DNA of 64,000 nucleotides from Candidatus Pseudoruminococcus merdavium (GTDB taxonomy: Bacteria; Bacillota; Clostridia; Oscillospirales; Ruminococcaceae), in NCBI GenBank assembly GCA_904419745.1, contig CAJFSS010000005.1, forward strand, positions 1 through 64,000, written 5' to 3'. The notes below the pieces were generated by a model. That model was given only the letters and a program-made list of their open reading frames with translations, was not told where the DNA came from and did not search any database. The position numbers and the translations under genes are program-made. Every line of letters begins with the position of its first letter. The stretch's first letter is position 1. This document shows, one piece after another, positions 55,003-61,729 of this stretch.

Positions 55003-55031
55003 TTGCCGATGAATCCGTGTCGTGTTATAAT
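55003..55031 (+). promoter_or_regulatory. promoter of the DUF262-DUF1524 gene
   Basis: TTGCCG and TATAAT are spaced 17 bp apart, 59 bp before the start codon. Confidence 0.65.
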
Positions 55032-55090
55032 TTGGGTAAATTGTAGATGGGTATCTATTTTAGAATATTTGAAACAGGAGGCGGATGAAA

Positions 55091-56809
55091 ATGGCCTTTG
55101 ATGCACAACAGAAAAAAGTTAATGATGTTCTTTCTGGGGATGTCAAGTATGTGATCCCAAGGTATCAACGCAAATATGTATGGCAAGAAAAGCAGTGGAG
55201 AGAACTTTTTGATGACATAAAGTATTGTCTTGACGTTGAAAATGAGAATAAAGAAAAAGGTCGAGAATTTGAATGGACACACTTTTTAGGGAGTTTTGTT
55301 TTTGAACGCAATGGTAAAGAATTAATCGTAATTGATGGACAACAGCGCCTAACAACCATCACCCTTATGTTATGTGCGATATGTACACTTTTCAATGAAT
55401 TGGGAGAAGAAGCTCGTTTTCGCGGTGTGACAAAGTATATTATTGGCACAGATGATATGGGAGCAGATTATGTACGGGTTGATAACCAAGACTTACATAA
55501 TTTCCAATACATCGTTGCAGAATCAACAGAATATAACAACTTACAATCTAAATCAAATCTGTTTTCCGGAACTTATTTGAAAAATTCTTCCCAAGACAAT
55601 GTTAATATAAAGCAATGCTTTTTCTTTTTTTATAATCAGTTCCAAGAGTTGATCAATGATAGTAAAAAGCCTGCTGTCGAGCTAGGAAACATTAAAGATA
55701 AAATTATGGGATTAGATGTAATAGATATTCGTGCTTCGAATCAGCAAGAGAGCTATAACATCTTTGAAATTCTTAATGCACGTGGTGTTGATTTGAAGCA
55801 ACATGAGCTAATAAAAAACTACATTTTTAAGTACATTCATCCTCGTGCAAATATTGATACAGCCAAAATAAAGTGGGATTCCATGGAATCCAAACTGTAT
55901 ATTAATAGGCGATCAACATTAGATAGTTTTTTCACTCACTACGTTTCACACCGATTCGAAAAACCGAGTAAGGATAATACAGAATTTAGAATTGTTAAGC
56001 AGTTTTGTGATCGTCAACATATGGGAGATTTTTTGAATGATTTATATGAAAAGGCATCTTTTTATCGGATGTTTTATATTCCAGATGAATGCGATAATCC
56101 AATAATTAAAGAATCATTACAATTCTTTTTAAGTAATAATCACCGGCAATTCCGTCCACTATTCCTTTCGGTGATTTCCGCATACAAGAGACAAAAAATC
56201 ACAGAAAGTGACGCAGAAAGATTCTTTGTTTTCATCCGAAACTTCTATTTTGGATATGGTCTTGTATGTAACGGTAAATCAAACACCATAGAAGATATGG
56301 TATATCAATATGCCCGTAAAATTGAAAATAAGGATGCCACCGCGGCTTTGAATGAATTAAAATCAAAACTGTATCAATATTACCCGGATTATAATACATT
56401 TGAAGCAAATTTTGTACTATTAGGATGGTCTCATCGGGTAAAAAGCTATAAGACTCCAAGTCGAAAAAAAGCGGTTCAATATATCCTTTCCGGAATCGAA
56501 GAACACTATTTAGCTTGCAATCAAGAATTAACAGTTCACAATTTTTCTATCGAACACATAGCAAATGATGACGGATCCGCTGATCATTGTAAGATTGGAA
56601 ACTTGCTTATGCTTGCGGAACCAATAAATGGCGGTGCTGCCGATAAAGTTTATACTGAAAAGATTCCGTATTATAAACGATCAAATTTTGTCTCAACACA
56701 AAAATTTGTAGAACTTTATGGAGAATTAGCAGACTGGTCTGATAGTAATATAATCAATCGAGGGAAGTATATGGCAAAACTTGCATATGATACAATTTGG
56801 AAATTTTGA
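55091..56809 (+). CDS. DUF262-DUF1524 (GmrSD-like) restriction/defence protein
   Basis: A 572-aa single-chain protein. The DUF262 part (about 1-330) has IPRYQRKYVW near 22-31 and DGQQRLTTI near 80-88, the ParB/Srx-like nucleotide-binding motif of GmrS. The DUF1524 part carries the HNH-type motif SIEHIANDDG...IGNLLMLAEPINGG near 493-520. GmrSD-type proteins cut DNA with modified bases, so defence against modified phage DNA is the likely role. AGGAGG is 9 bp before ATG 55091 (ATG 55085 is too close). It is AT-rich and opposite in direction to the conjugation genes, so it is cargo. Confidence 0.88.
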   Translation: MAFDAQQKKVNDVLSGDVKYVIPRYQRKYVWQEKQWRELFDDIKYCLDVENENKEKGREFEWTHFLGSFVFERNGKELIVIDGQQRLTTITLMLCAICTLFNELGEEARFRGVTKYIIGTDDMGADYVRVDNQDLHNFQYIVAESTEYNNLQSKSNLFSGTYLKNSSQDNVNIKQCFFFFYNQFQELINDSKKPAVELGNIKDKIMGLDVIDIRASNQQESYNIFEILNARGVDLKQHELIKNYIFKYIHPRANIDTAKIKWDSMESKLYINRRSTLDSFFTHYVSHRFEKPSKDNTEFRIVKQFCDRQHMGDFLNDLYEKASFYRMFYIPDECDNPIIKESLQFFLSNNHRQFRPLFLSVISAYKRQKITESDAERFFVFIRNFYFGYGLVCNGKSNTIEDMVYQYARKIENKDATAALNELKSKLYQYYPDYNTFEANFVLLGWSHRVKSYKTPSRKKAVQYILSGIEEHYLACNQELTVHNFSIEHIANDDGSADHCKIGNLLMLAEPINGGAADKVYTEKIPYYKRSNFVSTQKFVELYGELADWSDSNIINRGKYMAKLAYDTIWKF

Positions 56810-56823
56810 TTTTTACTTTTAAT

Positions 56824-57972
56824 TTAGATATATTCCTGTTCTTCTAAAACCTGTTCATAGACGCGCTGGTTTTTCAGGCTCTCAAAATCCTTTTGCGCCA
56901 TCTTCCGCAGGCTGCTGATGAGCTGGCTCCCCCAGTGGCCTGGGATAGCCGAGTACTTGGCGGTGGGGGGATTTCTCTGTATAGAGGTATCCCTGCTGTT
57001 TTGCGCGTAGTGGTATTCACGCATTTCCTCCAGGATTGCGTTTCCAAGACGGGTATACAGGTCTTTCCGTTTCCCCTGGGCATAGTCTGTCCTTGTTTTG
57101 GTATTGCCGTAGGCTTGCCGGTATTCTTCTGCTTGTTTTTCCAGCAGTGTTTCAAACTCCCGGTAATCCTCCTTGCAATAGGTTTCCAAAAAAGTTTTAC
57201 TGAGCTGGTCCAGGTGGGGGCGGATGGAATCCAATTCGGGGCGGTTATAATACCATAGACTGGCATTTTGCGGCATGGCTTGATAGACCTCTAAAAAGGA
57301 TCGTAGAAACTCCCTGTCCTGTGCAAGAGGGGACGCTTTTTTCCGCTCTACAATCCGTTCCCTGATAATCTGGTTCAGTTTCTGGTGGATTAGGTTATAG
57401 TCAATTATGGTATTCACAACCTTCGATTTGCAAGCGGTAAAAGTTGAGCCTTTCACTTTCCCTCTCTCCCTAGTGGGAAAAGGTTCCACAACAGCAATGT
57501 GGATGTGGATATTGTCCGTATTGTAATGGATAGACGCGCTCCATACGGCACTGGCTGAAAGGCCCTCTTTGTCCAAAAAAATTTTGGTGGACTGGCGGGC
57601 GGCAGTGCGGAACTTTTCTTCATCAATCGTTCTGGTTTTCCTATCAATGATCCCATGCTGTTCGAGCCAGCGGTTGTCAAAGGAGATCACGTTCTGCCAC
57701 ATAATGCTGTTGTTTTGCTGCGCCATTCGAAACAGATGTTTCAATTCCAGTTTTTCTTTTTCATCCAGGCTGTCCTTATCCGCAGTAAACAGGCCGGTTG
57801 TTTTTTCCGGGTTCCCCATATAGTCGTTGTAGCTGGAAAACTTCTCAAAGTTCTCATTCCGGACGGCCTCTTCCCGGTCAATATAGTCGATATACTCCTG
57901 GAATTTCCGGTTTTTGCTGAGGATGAAACGGCTTTTCAGGATAACTCCTGCTTGGATGGGCTGTTGTCTCAT
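56824..57972 (-). CDS. MobP2-like conjugative relaxase
   Basis: A 382-aa relaxase that would nick oriT and lead the strand into the recipient. The frame starts at ATG 57972 behind AAAGGAG (MRQQPIQAGVILKSRFIL); the longer frame upstream crosses a terminator and palindrome. The metal-binding HUH-type motif NIHIHIAVVEP is near 180-190. A helical C-terminal region follows. The catalytic Tyr is not identified. Its last 155 bp are duplicated at 54716-54870. I see no complete oriT; one may lie in 57973-58057. Confidence 0.8.
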   Translation of the reverse strand: MRQQPIQAGVILKSRFILSKNRKFQEYIDYIDREEAVRNENFEKFSSYNDYMGNPEKTTGLFTADKDSLDEKEKLELKHLFRMAQQNNSIMWQNVISFDNRWLEQHGIIDRKTRTIDEEKFRTAARQSTKIFLDKEGLSASAVWSASIHYNTDNIHIHIAVVEPFPTRERGKVKGSTFTACKSKVVNTIIDYNLIHQKLNQIIRERIVERKKASPLAQDREFLRSFLEVYQAMPQNASLWYYNRPELDSIRPHLDQLSKTFLETYCKEDYREFETLLEKQAEEYRQAYGNTKTRTDYAQGKRKDLYTRLGNAILEEMREYHYAQNSRDTSIQRNPPTAKYSAIPGHWGSQLISSLRKMAQKDFESLKNQRVYEQVLEEQEYI

Positions 57973-57991
57973 AATAGGCTCCTTTCTCTGT

Positions 57992-58012
57992 TTACTGCCC
58001 CGGGGGCAGTAA
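57992..58012. repeat. 21-bp palindrome, copy 1
   Basis: TTACTGCCCC, one base, then its exact reverse complement. It lies 20 bp upstream of the relaxase start and just after a terminator. Two more copies are at 59121 and 61648. Confidence 0.9.
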
Positions 58013-58017
58013 CTTGA

Positions 58018-58052
58018 AAAAAGCCTGTAACCATGCGGGATTACAGGCTTTT
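58018..58052 (-). terminator. terminator upstream of the relaxase gene
   Basis: On the minus strand AAAGCCTGTAA pairs with TTACAGGCTTT around CCCGCATGG, ending in TTTTTT. It follows the accessory gene at 58058 and precedes the palindrome. Confidence 0.85.
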
Positions 58053-58057
58053 TCAGA

Positions 58058-58483
58058 TTATTTTTTTCTCTTTTTCCGGCGCTCCAATGCGGCGGCACGG
58101 TAACTGCGTTTGAGTTCCTCAACATGCTGTTTCCCTGTCAGGTATGCAGCAGCTGGATTGTTTTGTACTGTGATTTCCCCTGGAACCCCTTCAAAGACGC
58201 ACAAGGCGTTTACCATGTCCAGAAGGATGAGGGCGGTTCTTTCAGAGCTGTTTGACGCCAGCCGGATACGGGTGAGCATGTCTTTCAGCCGCTCTTCTAT
58301 GACGTCAGCGAGCGCCGCAGCCGTATTTCCATGGGAATTCCTGTGCTGCTCAATAATGAGTTCCAGTGCCTGTGTCGTGCTGATACAGCGGTTTGCCTCT
58401 TTTACCTGCTGTAAGTATTCGAGATCTACAGGCTTCATCCAAAAGTGGCGCTGTACCTTTTTCCCCGGGTTTTGTTCTGCCAA
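58058..58483 (-). CDS. accessory protein of the conjugative element, unknown
   Basis: A 141-aa protein starting at TTG 58483 with GGAG upstream. It is helical, with a basic C-terminus (KRSYRAAALERRKKRKK). Placement just upstream of the relaxase suggests a relaxosome accessory, but no ribbon-helix-helix motif is clear. It is separated from the relaxase by a terminator and palindrome. Confidence 0.65.
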   Translation of the reverse strand: MAEQNPGKKVQRHFWMKPVDLEYLQQVKEANRCISTTQALELIIEQHRNSHGNTAAALADVIEERLKDMLTRIRLASNSSERTALILLDMVNALCVFEGVPGEITVQNNPAAAYLTGKQHVEELKRSYRAAALERRKKRKK

Positions 58484-58509
58484 ATGGTATCACTCCTTTT
58501 ATCCAGCAT

Positions 58510-58539
58510 GGACGGCTTTGCCGTCCGGCGCTTTGCGCC
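58510..58539. repeat. two adjacent perfect hairpins
   Basis: GGACGGC-TTT-GCCGTCC is followed at once by GGCGC-TTT-GCGCC, between two accessory genes. Both have a three-base loop. Confidence 0.8.
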
Positions 58540-58547
58540 TTAACAGA

Positions 58548-58841
58548 TTACTCCGGATCATCTTGATGATCCGGAGCATTTGTCCCGTCCGCCGGGTATA
58601 AAAAATCACTGATTGCTTTCAAGGCTGCCGTATTGTCCTCGAGTACGGCCAGGCACTGGTTGACAAGCTGGATATACCGGTCTTCCTGCTCCATCAGTTC
58701 CGGCGCCAGGGCAACCCGGCGGAGGAATGGTTGGAGGAATTTGCTGACGTTGGATTTCTGTTTCATCGCCAGGTGGGCGAGTTTGTTTTTGGTTTCTTCG
58801 TCAGTCATGATTTTGATATAGGTGCGGTTGTACTGTGCCAT
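58548..58841 (-). CDS. small mobilisation accessory protein
   Basis: A 97-aa protein starting ATG 58841 behind AAAGGAG. Its N-terminus YNRTYIKIMTDEETKNKLAHLA fits a ribbon-helix-helix strand and helix, as in MobC-type nicking accessories; the remainder is helical and acidic (PDHQDDPE at the end). A MobC-like role is inference. Confidence 0.55.
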   Translation of the reverse strand: MAQYNRTYIKIMTDEETKNKLAHLAMKQKSNVSKFLQPFLRRVALAPELMEQEDRYIQLVNQCLAVLEDNTAALKAISDFLYPADGTNAPDHQDDPE

Positions 58842-58927
58842 ATACAGGCTCCTTTCAAATGAAAATTAATGTATGTCGGATGGGATTGGCTACGGAACCG
58901 GGCGCCGGAGGCGCGCCGTTTCCGCTA

Positions 58928-58968
58928 CGAAAAAAACTGGAAAGGACGGCTTTGCCGCCTTCCAGTTT
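58928..58968 (-). terminator. strong terminator in the conjugation operon
   Basis: On the minus strand AAACTGGAA-GGCGGC pairs with GCCGTCC-TTTCCAGTTT, with a triloop-like AAA and seven T. Confidence 0.85.
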
Positions 58969-59008
58969 TAGTACGGAAGAGCATAAGGGGATTCTGGGTC
59001 ATATAGAC

Positions 59009-59034
59009 CAAAAAGCCAGGCAAAGCCTGGCGAA
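59009..59034 (-). terminator. second terminator in the same gap
   Basis: On the minus strand CGCCAGGC-TTT-GCCTGGC is followed by TTTTTGG. It precedes the one at 58968 in the direction of transcription, so the gap 58842-59149 contains two terminators and a palindrome and no gene. Confidence 0.8.
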
Positions 59035-59120
59035 TCCCTGGGTAAAAATATCTGGTAATTTGTACCGGTTTCGGTACATGTTTTTGTATGTGTATCAAAC
59101 ACATATGTCTTTCAATGAAA

Positions 59121-59141
59121 TTACTGCCCCGGGGGCAGTAA
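59121..59141. repeat. 21-bp palindrome, copy 2
   Basis: Identical to copy 1 including the middle base. It begins 9 bp after the stop of the coiled-coil gene, upstream of both terminators. Confidence 0.9.
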
Positions 59142-59149
59142 AACGATTT

Positions 59150-60022
59150 TTATAGTAGTCCCTCCTTTTCTTGTATTTGTGTTTGCAATAGTTGGATGGA
59201 GGTCTGAAGGTCAGAAATCTTTTTTTCAGCAGATTGCCTGTCCACCTGTTTTTTCATAATTTCGGCGTCGATAGATTTTATTTCTTCGGATGTTTTCAGG
59301 CTTTTGCTGTCTTCTAACTCCTGTATGGTTGTGTCAATATTGGAGATTTCCTTTTCCTGTTCCGCAATTTTTTCTGTCAGTTCAGTTACCTGGGTGTTCA
59401 AAAGATCAATGTCTGTCTGAATAGAGGCGGAGAGATACCCGGCTGGATCTTTTTCTGTGATTTCAGCTTTGGCCACCGTGCGGTAATCACAGGAGACGGA
59501 AGCCTCCCCAAGAGGTTTATCCGAACCCGGAGCATAGCTGCTGATGAGCAGGCTCAGGGCGTGGAAATTCCGGCTTATACCGGAGACTTCCAGTACTAAG
59601 ACCCCTTTTTCCTGGAACATTACCTGGACGTCCAACATTTTGTTCCGGGGTTTTTCAAATGCAGAATAATAGAGTTGAGTATCCGGACGGCTGCTTACAT
59701 TGAGGATTTCCAATTCAATTTCCATTTTCTTCTGGTCTGGGGAATAAACCCAGCGTTTCGGTTCGGCTGTGATCCCCTCACTGACGGGGACGGATTGCCC
59801 CAGTTTGCTTGCTGTGATGGGTGTAGTATCAGGCATCCAGGCGTTTGAACTGAAAAAAAACGCATATCCGGCAAGGGCAATTGCAAGGAAACAGTAAAGC
59901 AGCCCGTTACGGCGATACTTCGTTTTATACTGTTGGATGTATTTTTCTATTCGATGAACAAACGGTTCCAGCCATTTCTGGAATTGTTCACGGCTTTTCA
60001 TGAGACGGTTCATAATTTTCAT
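59150..60022 (-). CDS. membrane protein with C-terminal coiled coil, conjugation
   Basis: A 290-aa protein with one membrane helix (GLLYCFLAIALAGYAFFFSS near 40-59), an extracytoplasmic beta-rich part (about 65-195) and a long coiled coil (about 200-285, EITEKDPAGY... to LQTQIQEKEGLL). GAGGTGG precedes ATG 60022. It lies inside the transfer operon, so it is presumably a structural part of the type IV secretion apparatus. No family name is certain. Confidence 0.7.
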   Translation of the reverse strand: MKIMNRLMKSREQFQKWLEPFVHRIEKYIQQYKTKYRRNGLLYCFLAIALAGYAFFFSSNAWMPDTTPITASKLGQSVPVSEGITAEPKRWVYSPDQKKMEIELEILNVSSRPDTQLYYSAFEKPRNKMLDVQVMFQEKGVLVLEVSGISRNFHALSLLISSYAPGSDKPLGEASVSCDYRTVAKAEITEKDPAGYLSASIQTDIDLLNTQVTELTEKIAEQEKEISNIDTTIQELEDSKSLKTSEEIKSIDAEIMKKQVDRQSAEKKISDLQTSIQLLQTQIQEKEGLL

Positions 60023-60035
60023 GCTAACACCACCT

Positions 60036-60632
60036 CTATAAAAATGCAGAGATTGACTGTTCGGACGCCTGGTCGTACAGGATACCGTCGACTTGCCACA
60101 ATTGGAGCGAATCGTCTTTTTTTAACTGGATGGAGAGGATACGGCGCTGTGTTTTTTCCGGCGCATCCCCCACTTTGACAGCGGTTTCCAAAAAAGCAAC
60201 CGCCCGGATCACCCCTGTCTCCCCATTATCATAATAAATATGAAGCTTTAGCACTTCCGAACAGTAGGGGATTTGCCCTGTGCGGCTGGAAGAGGGGACG
60301 CCGTACCTGGCGATCAGGGAATCCCATAATTTTGAAGAACAGAATGGCTTTAAAGGGGACAGGTTGTCCAGTGTATCCGGGGATTGATAGAAGTATGTCC
60401 GGACAAACTGTTCTGCGGTTTCCCGGTATCCCTGCTGTTCTAACTCTGTTTCCGGCAAGTTGACGGAAACAGTTGAGGGATAATTGTCGGAAGCTGGAAA
60501 TTGCGGGGCTGCGGTGGATACCGATGGATATTGGTCAGGTGGTGCGCTATGTAAAAACAGACGTACCAGGAAAGTAATACTGAAAAGGACGGAAACTGTC
60601 AGAAAAATTGTAAGTATTTTTGTTTTTTTCAT
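60036..60632 (-). CDS. VirB8/TcpC-like conjugal transfer protein
   Basis: A 198-aa protein with an N-terminal membrane helix (ILTIFLTVSVLFSITFLVRLFL), a Pro/Ser linker and an NTF2-like domain with YRETAEQFVRTYFYQSP and AVAFLETAVKVG. Size, topology and neighbours fit the TcpC/VirB8-like scaffold of Gram-positive conjugation systems. It begins 3 bp after the preceding gene. Confidence 0.65.
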   Translation of the reverse strand: MKKTKILTIFLTVSVLFSITFLVRLFLHSAPPDQYPSVSTAAPQFPASDNYPSTVSVNLPETELEQQGYRETAEQFVRTYFYQSPDTLDNLSPLKPFCSSKLWDSLIARYGVPSSSRTGQIPYCSEVLKLHIYYDNGETGVIRAVAFLETAVKVGDAPEKTQRRILSIQLKKDDSLQLWQVDGILYDQASEQSISAFL

Positions 60633-60635
60633 ACG

Positions 60636-61628
60636 TTATCCCTCCGGTAGATAGGGGCGTGGATCAACAGCTTCCCCATTGATATGTAGTTCTAAATGGC
60701 AATGTGGGCCGGTTGCGTTCCCAGTAGCGCCGACCAGGGCAATTTCCTGTCCCTGGTTTACAGTTTCCCCTTCGTCAGCCAGCAGTTTTGAATTATGCGC
60801 GTATAGACTGACATCCCCATTTGAATGGCGGATTTCAATGTAGTTCCCAAAATACCTGTCCCATCCGGCGACTGTGACAATCCCTCCGGCGATTGCGGCA
60901 ACAGGTGTACCGGTTGGGGCTGGGAAATCCAGCCCGGAGTGCCATGTCTGGACGCCGGTATTCCATGGATCATACCATCCAAAGCCAGCACTAATATCTG
61001 TATATCCCGGTACGGGAAATTGATATCCCTGATCCTGGGACGGCGTGAGATAGGCCATGACTTTTGCGGAAAAGTTCACATCCCGGTATGAATCGGTTTC
61101 AAACCGGTGGGACTGGTAGTAAAGCCCGGCGGTAGAAGTTCCGTGTCCTCCATGTTCTTCAGCATATGGAATATATCCACTGCCGAAATTATATGCCTGT
61201 ACTGCGAGTGCAATTGCGCTGGTGTTTTCCATAGATACAACACCGCATAGGGAGAGCAGCCGTTTTAAATACTGGATTCCGGTTTCGATGGAAACATAAG
61301 GATCGGATACCGCCGGATGGGGATCTTCCGGGAAATCGGTTTCATACAGGGTGTGCGCGATATCCATCACGTCGGTTTCAAGCCCCTGTGTCCGGACTTC
61401 TACTATGGCAAGGATAAGCGTTGCATAGTCCCCGGAAAGACTGGAGTTCTCCAGGATTTCCGTTACCCAGGGTAGGTATTGTAAAGTCTGCTCAGAAAAT
61501 TGGGGCTGGTCTATGTCAACGGAATCTTCATTAGAGAACAGGGAAGAAGCAAAGGCAAGGACAGAGACGGGAATAATTAACAGGAACGCTGTGCTTACAG
61601 CAGTGATAGCCAGGAAGACCTTTTTCAT
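60636..61628 (-). CDS. CwlT-like cell-wall hydrolase: lysozyme-like plus M23 endopeptidase
   Basis: A 330-aa secreted protein with a signal or anchor helix (1-28), a lysozyme-like domain (about 45-190; LAIVEVRTQG probably supplies the catalytic Glu, NFGSGYI follows), and an M23 LytM domain (about 225-325) with HSGLDFP, LYAHNS and HCHLEL zinc and catalytic residues. This two-domain enzyme opens the cell wall for the conjugation pore. AGGAGGT precedes the ATG. Confidence 0.9.
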   Translation of the reverse strand: MKKVFLAITAVSTAFLLIIPVSVLAFASSLFSNEDSVDIDQPQFSEQTLQYLPWVTEILENSSLSGDYATLILAIVEVRTQGLETDVMDIAHTLYETDFPEDPHPAVSDPYVSIETGIQYLKRLLSLCGVVSMENTSAIALAVQAYNFGSGYIPYAEEHGGHGTSTAGLYYQSHRFETDSYRDVNFSAKVMAYLTPSQDQGYQFPVPGYTDISAGFGWYDPWNTGVQTWHSGLDFPAPTGTPVAAIAGGIVTVAGWDRYFGNYIEIRHSNGDVSLYAHNSKLLADEGETVNQGQEIALVGATGNATGPHCHLELHINGEAVDPRPYLPEG

Positions 61629-61647
61629 AAGTACCTCCTTTCTTTAT

Positions 61648-61668
61648 TTACTGCCCCCGGGGCAGTAA
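61648..61668. repeat. 21-bp palindrome, copy 3
   Basis: Same arms as copies 1 and 2, but with the middle base C rather than G on the + strand. It lies 20 bp upstream of the CwlT-like gene, as copy 1 does for the relaxase. Confidence 0.9.
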
Positions 61669-61670
61669 AC

Positions 61671-61708
61671 CGGAAAAAGCCTGCAGCCATGCAGGTTTGC
61701 AGGCTTTC
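61671..61708 (-). terminator. terminator after the VirB4 gene
   Basis: On the minus strand AAAGCCTGCA pairs with TGCAGGCTTT around an imperfect middle, followed by TTCC. It closely resembles the terminator at 58018, again directly before a palindrome. Confidence 0.8.
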
Positions 61709-61729
61709 CTAATGAATTTTTCTGGCCTT

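Noticed and set aside
59975..59990. GAAC...GTTC sequence as a second LexA box
   Set aside because: The spacer is five bases rather than four, and it lies inside a coding region.
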